Assembly: GCF_013377855.1 (NCBI RefSeq)
Contig: NZ_JABXYJ010000004.1
Span: 310,001 to 374,000 of the forward strand
Reading direction: 5' to 3'
Length of the DNA: 64,000 nt
Source: Cognatundibacterium oligocarboniphilum
GTDB lineage: Bacteria > Pseudomonadota > Gammaproteobacteria > Burkholderiales > Burkholderiaceae_D
Made by a program: the position numbers and the translations under genes. Shown one piece after another: positions 27,061 to 35,192 of this stretch. Below the pieces are notes generated by a model. The model was not told where the DNA came from. It searched no databases and saw only the letters and a list, made by a program, of their open reading frames with translations. How positions within the stretch are numbered: position 1 is the stretch's first letter; each line of letters opens with the position of its first letter.

Positions 27061-27997
27061 GGCGTGTCTCCTTGGTTTCCAGATAAATCAATGGCACTAA
27101 GACGGCCAGTACGGTCATCAGCATCATCATGGCAGAGGCAGCCCCTAAGCCGAGTTGACCACGGGTGAAAGAGAACTGATACATAAAAATTGCCGGAACA
27201 TCCGAAGACGTACCTGGACCGCCGGCGGTCAGCGCCATGACCAGATCAAAACTCTTGATGGCGATATGAGATAACACCAGCAAGACACTGAAAAATACGG
27301 GACGTAATGCCGGAATCACGATACGGCGGTAAATCGTCGGCAAGCTGGCGCCATCGACCATGGCAGCCTTGATGATGCTGTCGTCCACACCGCGTAAGCC
27401 CGCCAGAAACAGTGCCATCACAAAACCTGAGGATTGCCAGACGCCGGCAATCACGACGGTATAAATCGCCATATCGGAATCGACCAGCCAGTCCATGGAA
27501 AATTGCTGAAATCCCCATTCATGCACCATTTTTTCGAGGCCAAGGCCGGGATTTAATATCCATTTCCACGCTGCACCGGTGACGATGAAAGACAGCGCCA
27601 TCGGGTATAAATAAATTGCCCGCAATGCACCTTCCATTCTGATTTTCTGATCCAGAAATACGGCAAGCAACAGGCCTGCGATTAGGCATATCAGAATGAA
27701 CAGGCCACCGAAAATGGCGAGATTGCTGGCGGCGACCGACCATCGATCGAGTTCAAACAACGCCATATACTGATCAAAGCCGACCAGATCGCCGTTGGGC
27801 ATCAGGCGGGAATTGGTCAACGATAAATAAGCGGTGAAGCCGATGAAACCATACACGAACAGCAACGATGCCAATATCGTCGGTGAGAGCACGATACGCG
27901 GCAGCCAGTGATCCGCCAGTGCGTGTAAACGCGATGGGGCAACCGTGCCATGCCGGGTGGTGGGTAAGATAATTTCTGATCTGGATGTGACCGACAT
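27050..27997 (-). CDS. Sugar ABC transporter permease (MalF type)
   Basis: 315 aa with six membrane helices. The EAA loop is visible as DDSIIKAAMVDGASLPTIYR. A basic N-terminal segment precedes helix 1 (IVLSPTILASLLFVYGFIGF). It pairs with the MalG-type permease whose start it overlaps. A 13-bp hairpin lies between this gene and the upstream binding-protein gene and probably keeps permease expression below that of the binding protein. Confidence 0.94.
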   Translation of the reverse strand: MSVTSRSEIILPTTRHGTVAPSRLHALADHWLPRIVLSPTILASLLFVYGFIGFTAYLSLTNSRLMPNGDLVGFDQYMALFELDRWSVAASNLAIFGGLFILICLIAGLLLAVFLDQKIRMEGALRAIYLYPMALSFIVTGAAWKWILNPGLGLEKMVHEWGFQQFSMDWLVDSDMAIYTVVIAGVWQSSGFVMALFLAGLRGVDDSIIKAAMVDGASLPTIYRRIVIPALRPVFFSVLLVLSHIAIKSFDLVMALTAGGPGTSSDVPAIFMYQFSFTRGQLGLGAASAMMMLMTVLAVLVPLIYLETKETRHGH

Positions 27998-28042
27998 ACT
28001 TGTCTCCGGGAACTAAGGAGAGGTCGCTGCAAGGAGACCTCA

Positions 28043-28078
28043 GGCAAGCGACGTTTTGCAGACAGAACGTCGCTTGCC
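28043..28078 (-). repeat. Intercistronic hairpin in the sugar-transport mRNA
   Basis: A 13-bp perfect stem GGCAAGCGACGTT / AACGTCGCTTGCC with a 10-nt loop lies between the binding-protein stop and the first permease. No T-tract follows on the minus strand. Such structures commonly protect the 5' part of an operon mRNA from 3' decay and so raise binding-protein output. Confidence 0.7.
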
Positions 28079-28099
28079 TCGGAATATAACTGATGAAAC

Positions 28100-29350
28100 T
28101 TATTTGGCCTTTGCTGCTTTTGCCAGAGCTTGTGCTGCGGCTTGTGATGTCATGTTGGAATTCATGAATTTGGCAATCACATCCTGAATTGCGCCAGCTT
28201 TGGCAGAGTCAATCGCCATGCCATGCGCAAAACTTGGCACCAGTCCGCCGGACTTGCTGGTGGCATCCATATCGTCCATGGATTTCAGCGCACAGCTATC
28301 AAATTTGGCGCGGGAAACGCCGGCACGTGCAGGAATAGAGCCCTTGTTCAGATTGAACACTTCTTGAAATTCCGGACTCATAACCGCATTCGCCAGGGTA
28401 AGTTGCGCTTTTTGCTGATCCGCTCCCTTAACATTGAACATGGCTAAAGAATCGATGTTGAAAGTGAAGGCCTTGTCCGTGCCGGGTGCCGCCAGACACA
28501 GGAAGTCTTTTCCTGGTTGTTTGCCAGCGGCAGTAAATTCACCTTTGGCCCAGTCACCCATAAATTGCATACCGGCTTTGCCATTAATGACCATGGCAGT
28601 GGCCAGGTTCCAGTCACGTCCTGCGGCATCTTTGTCGATGTAGGTTTTAATTTTTGCCAGTGTATCAAAAGCTTTGATCATGGTCGGGCTGGTCAGGCTG
28701 GCGGCATCCAGCTGGACGATGGCTTTCTTATAGAATTCCGCGCCGCCAACACCAAGCACGACGGATTCAAACACGGTTGCATCCTGCCACGGTTGCCCAC
28801 CGTGAGCGACTGCAATCAGGCCGGCCTTTTTGATCTTGTCGGCAGCGGCAAAAAACTCGTCAAAATTCGTTGGTGCAGTAGCACCGGCCTTTTTCAGCAC
28901 ATCAGGATTAACCCACAGCCAGTTGACGCGATGTACATTGATTGGCGCTGCAACATAATGGCCTTTGTATTTCATGATGCCGGAAACAACCTTGGGCAGT
29001 ACCGCATCCCATTTGCCTTCGTTGGCGGCGGCATCAATATTGGCGAGTACACCCTCATTACCCCACTCCTGAATAGACGGGCCTTTGATCTGGGCTGCAG
29101 TCGGTGCACTGCCTGCCATGACACGTGCTTTCAGCGCTGTCATGGCATTTTCACCACCGCCACCAGCGACTGCAAAATCTTTCCAGCTGACACCTTTGGA
29201 TTCCATGATTTTTTTCAGTTCCGCAGCAGACCGGGCTTCGCCGCCAGCAGTCCAGTAATGCAGGACTTCTACTTCAGCAGCATGTACCGGTAAGACGCCT
29301 GCGCAGATGCTGATGGCCATGATAGCGTTTGTGATGTGTTTCAGTTTCAT
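28100..29350 (-). CDS. Sugar ABC transporter substrate-binding protein (GtsA-like)
   Basis: 416 aa. A signal peptide (AIMAISICAGVLPVHA) is followed by a family 1 extracellular solute-binding domain: VEVLHYWTAGGEARSAAEL at the start, YVAAPINVHRVNWLWVNPDV and GKAGMQFMGDWAKGEFTAAG in the middle. The architecture matches glucose/mannose-binding proteins. It is the first gene of the inner-membrane transporter operon and lies 202 bp downstream of the porin gene. A closely similar paralogue is encoded at 31283 with a two-component system. Binding of glucose is inferred from the linked glucokinase. Confidence 0.94.
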   Translation of the reverse strand: MKLKHITNAIMAISICAGVLPVHAAEVEVLHYWTAGGEARSAAELKKIMESKGVSWKDFAVAGGGGENAMTALKARVMAGSAPTAAQIKGPSIQEWGNEGVLANIDAAANEGKWDAVLPKVVSGIMKYKGHYVAAPINVHRVNWLWVNPDVLKKAGATAPTNFDEFFAAADKIKKAGLIAVAHGGQPWQDATVFESVVLGVGGAEFYKKAIVQLDAASLTSPTMIKAFDTLAKIKTYIDKDAAGRDWNLATAMVINGKAGMQFMGDWAKGEFTAAGKQPGKDFLCLAAPGTDKAFTFNIDSLAMFNVKGADQQKAQLTLANAVMSPEFQEVFNLNKGSIPARAGVSRAKFDSCALKSMDDMDATSKSGGLVPSFAHGMAIDSAKAGAIQDVIAKFMNSNMTSQAAAQALAKAAKAK

Positions 29351-29552
29351 GTTAATTTTCTCCGTATTTGCTGTCCATACATGGTGTCAGCAATGGTGTT
29401 GAATTTTGTAGAATTGTGTAGAACTATACCCAGCCTTGCTGGGGGGGATGCGCCCGTCTGCATTGATGCGTCTATCATCCGTCCATCACGCTGCTGCACA
29501 ACAGTCAAGTGATACAGCAGTGCAATGACAGCCGGATGACATCGGAATCACC

Positions 29553-30809
29553 TCAGAACCAGGTCTCCAGTTGAATGCCAACAGAGGTGCCGCTGGTGTT
29601 GTTACCATAGACAGGGCCAGAATTATTGCTGGCATTGACTGCTGCGATGGCGGCTTTATTCCATTTACCGTAGGTGACAAAGGCACGCAATTCAGGACGC
29701 GACCAGTAAGATTCGCCCATCGCAATGGTAGGTGCAATAGTGAACTTGGTCAGGCGCAGATCGTCACCGCCATTCGCTTGCGTCACTCTGCTGGTTCCCA
29801 GTTCGGCCTGCAACTTGAAGTTTTGAGTGAATGCATAGACAGGACGTACACCCAATGTGGACCAGGTTGAGGAACCTTGTGCATCAGATTTATCACGTTG
29901 CATCAGGGCGACAAATTCCATGCTGAATTGCTTGGTCGGCTGTATCACGAGATCATCGAAAATACGCAAACGAGTCACGTCTGAACCCAGCGCAGTGCTG
30001 CCCGAGCTGCCAATGCGGTCACAACAAGGACCACCAACGCCAGTGCCCGGACCTACGCCATATTGCAAACCGAGTGTATTTGTGCCGCCAAGTACTTTGT
30101 CTTGCTTATGAAAGATAGAAAATTGCCAGCCATTGTGTTTGTTTTCACCTTGTGCGCTGATGATGGACAGCGCTGCATCTACTGTGCCATTGGTATTGAC
30201 TGGCAAACCTTCATAAGTGAAATTCTGGCGGATTGCCGCGTTGGTGCTGAGAACCTGACCCGTTGTTGCATCAAACACAGTGCTGTCATTGTCTTTGAAT
30301 ATGGCATAACTGGCTTTACCTGCACCGGCAGGAATCTTGTCAAAGCCGCCGCCTGTACCGTTCAGGTTGATGTATTGCAGATCCAGCATGTGGATGTCCG
30401 GACGGAAATAGTAGCGCTTACCTATCCATGCGACACCGCCATTCAGAAAGTCCAGTCCTTTGGCTTCAACATACGCCTTAGCAATTTCTGGTTTGGCATT
30501 GCCAAAATCCGAACCGTTTTTATAAGCATCAAGCCAGAGTGTGCCGACAAAGCTGACGCCGTTTTCAGATTTCGCGAGTTCTTTGGTGTAGCCGCCTTCA
30601 AAGTAACTGTCGCATTCGTTACCAAGGCGGTATTTCATGGTGTTGCCGCCAAGATCGTAGCAACTTTGCGGCCCTTTGGCGGAACTGCTGCCAGCACCGG
30701 CGCGCAGATAGCCGTGGAATTCGCCCTCAGCTTCACTGGCATGAGCGAAACCAGAACTGATTGCCATAGCGAACAGCGTGGGAAAAACACTGAGTGTGCT
30801 TCTTTTCAT
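29553..30809 (-). CDS. LamB-type carbohydrate porin (maltoporin family)
   Basis: 418 aa from the ATG at 30809, which opens a signal peptide (STLSVFPTLFAMAISSGFAHA). An upstream frame of 52 residues is rejected. LamB-family landmarks: EFHGYLRAGAGSS near the start, FEGGYTKELAKSENGVSF, WIGKRYYFRPDIHMLDL, and a C-terminal Phe after VGIQLETWF. It should form an 18-stranded trimeric barrel for sugar diffusion. It is upstream of and in line with the ABC operon. An OprB-like role for glucose is likely from context, although the sequence looks more LamB-like. Confidence 0.9.
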   Translation of the reverse strand: MKRSTLSVFPTLFAMAISSGFAHASEAEGEFHGYLRAGAGSSSAKGPQSCYDLGGNTMKYRLGNECDSYFEGGYTKELAKSENGVSFVGTLWLDAYKNGSDFGNAKPEIAKAYVEAKGLDFLNGGVAWIGKRYYFRPDIHMLDLQYINLNGTGGGFDKIPAGAGKASYAIFKDNDSTVFDATTGQVLSTNAAIRQNFTYEGLPVNTNGTVDAALSIISAQGENKHNGWQFSIFHKQDKVLGGTNTLGLQYGVGPGTGVGGPCCDRIGSSGSTALGSDVTRLRIFDDLVIQPTKQFSMEFVALMQRDKSDAQGSSTWSTLGVRPVYAFTQNFKLQAELGTSRVTQANGGDDLRLTKFTIAPTIAMGESYWSRPELRAFVTYGKWNKAAIAAVNASNNSGPVYGNNTSGTSVGIQLETWF

Positions 30810-31282
30810 AATATCTCCGTCATTATTTTTTGATTTGAATATGGGCGCCGTTCCGGTCTGCACGCCGATCAGGGGAAGCTGAGGCGATCGATCGTGGTTA
30901 TGTTGTGGCGGACAGACAGTAACATCCGGAAAATTGTGATGCCAAACACAGTTTCCTGATGGCATTAATGAATGTTAAGTAATTGATTTAATTGGTTAAA
31001 ATTGTTTTTTACCGTGTCGTTGAGATTACATTTCTTTACAATGCAGATGGATGTCGTGTATTGGATGATATGTTTGTTTCTCTGGGGCAGAAGCCTGTTT
31101 TACAGGGCAATTCTGCTGGTAAGTATTTGCAAGGTAAGCTCACACTTCTTTACAAAACCCTATCCTTAATTACCTCCGTAATATTGCAGACTTAGGCTAT
31201 AGTCTGTGCCGAGACAAAGAGGGATCCCCAGGTGCAAACAGCAAAAAAAATATTGTTGCCCTATATGGAATCAGGTACGGAA
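30810..31282. other. Divergent regulatory region between porin and sensor operons
   Basis: 473 bp, AT-rich (ATTGATTTAATTGG near 30980). The 9-mer TTCTTTACA occurs twice in direct orientation (31032-31040 and 31146-31154), 114 bp apart, making it a candidate binding element for the adjacent OmpR-type regulator. A -10-like TATAGT is at 31198-31203. No gene is seen. Confidence 0.4.
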
Positions 31283-32578
31283 ATGGCTACGATATGGCGC
31301 CAGCCACAACGTGGTGTACTGGTATTGATTCTGCTGATATTGGTGCATATCTCTGCTTGCGCGGAGTCATTACAGGTGCTTCACTGGTGGCGTTCCGCCG
31401 GCGAGCAAAAGGCGGTCGCTGTCCTGAACAATCGTATGGCTCAGGAAAATATCCAGTGGCGTGACGGTCTGGTGCCCAGCGGCTCCGGCATCGGCGCCAA
31501 TATCGTCCTGAAAAGCCGCGTGCTTGCCGGTAATGCACCAGAGGTGGCACAACTGAATGGCGTGCTGATTTCCGAATGGGCGGATCTCGGTCTTTTGCTG
31601 GAAATGGACAGTGTCGCCACTTCCGGAAAATGGGAAAAACTACTTTTACCCAGCGTCTGGAGTCTGGTGCAGTCACATGGACATCTGGTGGCGGCACCAC
31701 TGGGTGTGCACAGAACCAATACGCTGTTTTTCAATAAAAAAATCTTCAGTAAATATGATCTGAGTGCACCAAGTACCTGGGATGAATTCGAGCAGATTGC
31801 CAAAAAACTGCAGCAGGCAGGTATTGTCCCTCTGGCGCAAAGTACCGAGCCATGGCAACTGGCGACCCTGTTTGAAACGATCCTGCTATCGGAATCCAGT
31901 CCGGCTTTTTATCAGGATGCCTTCGTCAGAAAAGAGCCTGCTGCGTTTTACGATCAACGTTTTTCGCGTGCCCTGAAACGCTTGCGTACCTTGAAAAAAT
32001 ACATGATGTTGTCAGCACAGGAGCGTACATGGATGGAAATGGCGCGCGAGCTGGCGGATGGCAATGCAGCGATGATGATTATGGGCGACTGGGTCAAGGG
32101 CGAACTCAATGCAATGGGGCTCGTCACCGATGTCGGATTTGGTTGCACTGCTGTGCCAGAGACAGGTAATTACCATTTGTACAATATCGATACACTGGTC
32201 ATGCTGGCAAAAGACAACAGTCTGCGCACCACGCAGGAAAAGTTTGCCCAAATGCTGATTTCACCTGCGTTGCAGGCGGAATACAATCAGGTGAAAGGAT
32301 CGGTTTCCGTGTTACGCAATCCTGATCTCAGCAAAATGGACAGCTGTTCTCGCGCTTCATGGAAATTATTTTCCCGTGGCAGCAGCGTGCAGGTGCCGAG
32401 TCTCGTGCATCGCATGGCGACCGATGAAATATCAAAAGATGCCATCATTGCAGAAATACACCGATTCTTCATGGACGATCAGATGACCATAGGGGAAACG
32501 CAAAGACGGCTGGGGGCAATCGCCCGTTATCTCTCCAAAACAAAAGCAGGAAATGATGCGCAAGATATTAATCGTTGA
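31283..32578 (+). CDS. Sugar-binding-protein paralogue linked to a two-component system
   Basis: 431 aa from the ATG at 31283. A GTG at 31232 has a good AGAGGGA ribosome site and is the main alternative. A hydrophobic signal (RGVLVLILLILVHISACA) could end in a lipobox (ISAC) or a normal cleavage site. The mature part follows the GtsA-like protein at 28100 closely (VLHWWRSAGEQKAVAVLN, HLVAAPLGVHRTNTLFFN, AAMMIMGDWVKGELNAMG). It has no permease or ATPase of its own. Its 3' end overlaps the response-regulator gene by 23 bp. The likely role is periplasmic sugar sensing for the kinase rather than transport; that is inferred. Confidence 0.9.
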   Translation: MATIWRQPQRGVLVLILLILVHISACAESLQVLHWWRSAGEQKAVAVLNNRMAQENIQWRDGLVPSGSGIGANIVLKSRVLAGNAPEVAQLNGVLISEWADLGLLLEMDSVATSGKWEKLLLPSVWSLVQSHGHLVAAPLGVHRTNTLFFNKKIFSKYDLSAPSTWDEFEQIAKKLQQAGIVPLAQSTEPWQLATLFETILLSESSPAFYQDAFVRKEPAAFYDQRFSRALKRLRTLKKYMMLSAQERTWMEMARELADGNAAMMIMGDWVKGELNAMGLVTDVGFGCTAVPETGNYHLYNIDTLVMLAKDNSLRTTQEKFAQMLISPALQAEYNQVKGSVSVLRNPDLSKMDSCSRASWKLFSRGSSVQVPSLVHRMATDEISKDAIIAEIHRFFMDDQMTIGETQRRLGAIARYLSKTKAGNDAQDINR

Positions 32579-33266
32579 TGACGATCAGAAAACGCGTACG
32601 CTGTTAAAAGCGTATCTGGAAAAAAATCAGTACGAAGTCCGGCTCGCCCATAATGGCGAATCGTTTCTGGCAGAGTTTCAGCGTTATATCGACGAATTAT
32701 CAATCGTGATACTGGACGTGATGCTGCCCGATACCGATGGTTTTGCGTTGTGTAAAACCGTTCGTCATCGCTCGAATGTACCGATCATTATGCTGACTGC
32801 CAGTTCTGATGAAACAGACCGTATTGTCGGCCTGGAACTGGGGGCCGATGACTATATCGCCAAACCCTATAGTCCGCGTGAACTGCTGGCCAGAATCAAG
32901 GCGATTCATCGTCGCACCGGCATTGAAAATACCAGCGCTCCACGTTTTTATCGGTTTGTCGGTTTTACACTTGATACGGTGGAACGTTCGGTAGTGGATG
33001 CGGACGGCAGTCCGGTGACATTGACGGGCATGGATTTTCAGTTGCTCAAGTATTTTGTCGAACATCCAGGCGATATTCTGGATCGCAGTGTTCTGTGTGA
33101 AGAAACCCGTGGCCGTGACGTCGGTCCACTGGATCGCTCGCTGGATGTGCAGATCAGCCGCCTGCGTTTGCGTTTGCACGATGACGGTAAACAGCCGATA
33201 CTGATTAAAACGGTGCGTGGCGCAGGATATGTTTTTTCAGCGGATGTCAGTGTGTCCAATGTCTGA
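32556..33266 (+). CDS. OmpR-family response regulator
   Basis: 236 aa (an ATG one codon earlier, at 32553, is also possible). The receiver domain has the acidic pocket VDDD, phospho-acceptor Asp54 (VILDVMLPDTDG), Thr (IIMLTASSD) and Lys (DYIAKPYSPREL). The C-terminal winged helix ends in TVRGAGYVF. It is close in style to GltR, the glucose-responsive regulator of Pseudomonas. It overlaps the binding-protein gene upstream and the kinase gene downstream, so all three are translated together. Probable targets are the divergent porin and transport operon. Confidence 0.95.
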   Translation: MRKILIVDDDQKTRTLLKAYLEKNQYEVRLAHNGESFLAEFQRYIDELSIVILDVMLPDTDGFALCKTVRHRSNVPIIMLTASSDETDRIVGLELGADDYIAKPYSPRELLARIKAIHRRTGIENTSAPRFYRFVGFTLDTVERSVVDADGSPVTLTGMDFQLLKYFVEHPGDILDRSVLCEETRGRDVGPLDRSLDVQISRLRLRLHDDGKQPILIKTVRGAGYVFSADVSVSNV

Positions 33267-34770
33267 TGCTGTGTCAACACGTACTGCCTTGTCCGCCAGG
33301 CTGACGCGCTGGATGCCGCAGTCTTTATGGGGCAGGTTGACGATCGTGATGGTCGTTGGCGTCATGTTGACGCAGTTTGTTGGCAATGCATTCTGGGCGG
33401 CACAGGTAAAGACCGAATCCGAAGCAGAAGTCAGGGCATCTTCACAACATCTGGCACGGAGTGCTGCCAGTACCATACGCTATTTCCTGAGCTTGCCGGT
33501 CAATTACCGTTCACTGGTGATACAACAATTTCGCGAAATGGGTGGCACCCGTTTTTTTGTGAACATCAACAAAAAACCGGTGACCCAGGAAGATTTTGAT
33601 GACAAGGGGCTGGCTGCCCTGGCGGTACGTCAGGTGCAAAACGGTATCCGTGAAGACCTGCCGAATACGGCAGATATCCGTGTTGCGTTTTCCTGGCCTG
33701 CTGATCTGCGCCTTGCTGAAGATGGATCCGGTATCAGTGATGTGCCTGACCAGTGGGTGCAGCACATATTGGTGACCAAGCCAAAACCCGCGCCAATACT
33801 GGTGATACAGGCAGAACTTGAACCCGGGAACTGGTTATATCTGGCAACCCTGATGCCGAATCCTTATTTTTTGGAAAGTAATAATCCCTTCGCTGGTGAT
33901 CGTGTCTTGTTGCAGGTGCTGACACTGGCTGCGGTATTGGTATTGTCGATCCTGGTCGTGCGCTGGATCACACGGCCATTGGCGGCATTGTCCGAGGCAG
34001 CAGAAGCGTTCGGGCAGGGGGAGCGGATGCCTGCACTGCCGGAAACCGGCAGCCGCGAATTCGTGAATACCGCACGTGCTTTCAGTGCCATGCGGGAACG
34101 TATTCAACGCTATATCGAAGACAGAGAAAGGCTGTTCGTCTCGATTTCGCATGATTTGCGCACACCGATCATGCGTCTGAAACTGCGTGCAGAATTGCTC
34201 GATGATGAAGCGCTCAGTGTCGAATTTCATGATGACCTCGATGAGCTCGACATGATGGTGAAAGGTGCCTTGCAATGCGTGAAGGATAGCGATATTCACG
34301 AAAATCCAACCGAAATCCGGCTCGATGCGCTGATTAGTCGCATGGTGCGTGGCGTCAGTCTGGCGGGGCATGAGATTGCATTTGCAGAATCCGGACTCAG
34401 CGTGATTGCCAAACCGCTGGCACTGAAACGCGCGATTGGCAACCTGATTGATAATGCGCTGCATTATGGCAAGCAGGTTGAAATCCGGGTGTTTCAAGAA
34501 GCCGGTAAGATTGCGATTCAGGTACGCGACCATGGCCCCGGTGTACCGGAAGAGGCGCTCAAGAGTTTGTTTGAACCGTATGTGCGTCTCGAACACGGGC
34601 GTCATCAAAACACGCTTGGTATGGGACTCGGGCTGGCAATTGCGCGTGACATTGCGCATAGCCATCAGGGGGAACTGGTGCTGGCGAATGCGGTGGATGG
34701 CGGCTTTGTCGCCACTATCCTGTTAGCCGCACAGGGTCAGCCTGACCCGACTTCGGGGAATATTGCCTGA
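33259..34770 (+). CDS. EnvZ-type sensor histidine kinase
   Basis: 503 aa from the ATG at 33259, which overlaps the regulator stop (ATGTCTGA). Helix 1 is about 25-45 (LTIVMVVGVMLTQFVGNAFW), a periplasmic loop of about 170 residues follows, then helix 2 about 215-235, HAMP, and H-box with His298 (SISHDLRTPIMRL). N-box IGNLIDNALHYG, G1 DHGPGVPE and G2 GMGLGLAIARD are intact. It phosphorylates the preceding regulator. The co-encoded sugar-binding paralogue is a candidate partner for the periplasmic loop. It resembles the GtrS/GltR pair functionally; this is by context, not by a search. Confidence 0.94.
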   Translation: MSDAVSTRTALSARLTRWMPQSLWGRLTIVMVVGVMLTQFVGNAFWAAQVKTESEAEVRASSQHLARSAASTIRYFLSLPVNYRSLVIQQFREMGGTRFFVNINKKPVTQEDFDDKGLAALAVRQVQNGIREDLPNTADIRVAFSWPADLRLAEDGSGISDVPDQWVQHILVTKPKPAPILVIQAELEPGNWLYLATLMPNPYFLESNNPFAGDRVLLQVLTLAAVLVLSILVVRWITRPLAALSEAAEAFGQGERMPALPETGSREFVNTARAFSAMRERIQRYIEDRERLFVSISHDLRTPIMRLKLRAELLDDEALSVEFHDDLDELDMMVKGALQCVKDSDIHENPTEIRLDALISRMVRGVSLAGHEIAFAESGLSVIAKPLALKRAIGNLIDNALHYGKQVEIRVFQEAGKIAIQVRDHGPGVPEEALKSLFEPYVRLEHGRHQNTLGMGLGLAIARDIAHSHQGELVLANAVDGGFVATILLAAQGQPDPTSGNIA

Positions 34771-35192
34771 ATTCAGGCGGGTTAAATAAGGATCATCATA
34801 AAAAATGATAGCCCTATTTTAATTTCATATTTTCTTTCTGTCGCCCGTTCTCTTAGACTGTGATCACAGCAGATTTCAACGGAAGTCAACGGAATTCAAA
34901 GTAGCGCTGCAGCGAAATATCGATAGCTTCTTTTGGACTCTTCTTGAATTGAACGAAATCAGAACTGAAGCTGATTATTGTAGTGATGATCTTATCGTTA
35001 ATAAGGTGTGTCATGTCGGTAGAAAGTGTTCAGCTCGAGATTTCTGACAAATTCGAATAAAATGGCTGCTATCACAGCCAACGCAACAATAACCTGTACC
35101 CGATACCTCGCTACAGGAAACGAACAGACTTGTGTCTTACCGGATGCAACGCATGTTCTTTGCGATCAAAAATCACAAATTTTGGAGCCACT
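34771..35192. other. Intergenic region before the oxidoreductase gene
   Basis: 422 bp without a convincing gene. It contains the palindrome CTGTGATCACAG (34858-34869) and a short repeat CAACGGAA just after. A further palindrome GCCTGAATTCAGGC (34765-34778) spans the kinase stop codon. No intrinsic terminator with a clear T-tract is seen. Confidence 0.5.
34858..34869. promoter_or_regulatory. Perfect 12-bp palindrome, candidate operator
   Basis: CTGTGATCACAG is a perfect dyad located about 325 bp upstream of the oxidoreductase start. No family-specific consensus is matched. It could serve a Lrp- or GntR-type regulator or be chance. Confidence 0.3.

Noticed and set aside
28517-29293. 258-codon plus frame opposite the sugar-binding protein
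   Set aside because: The minus-strand product is a clear GtsA-like binding protein with a signal peptide.
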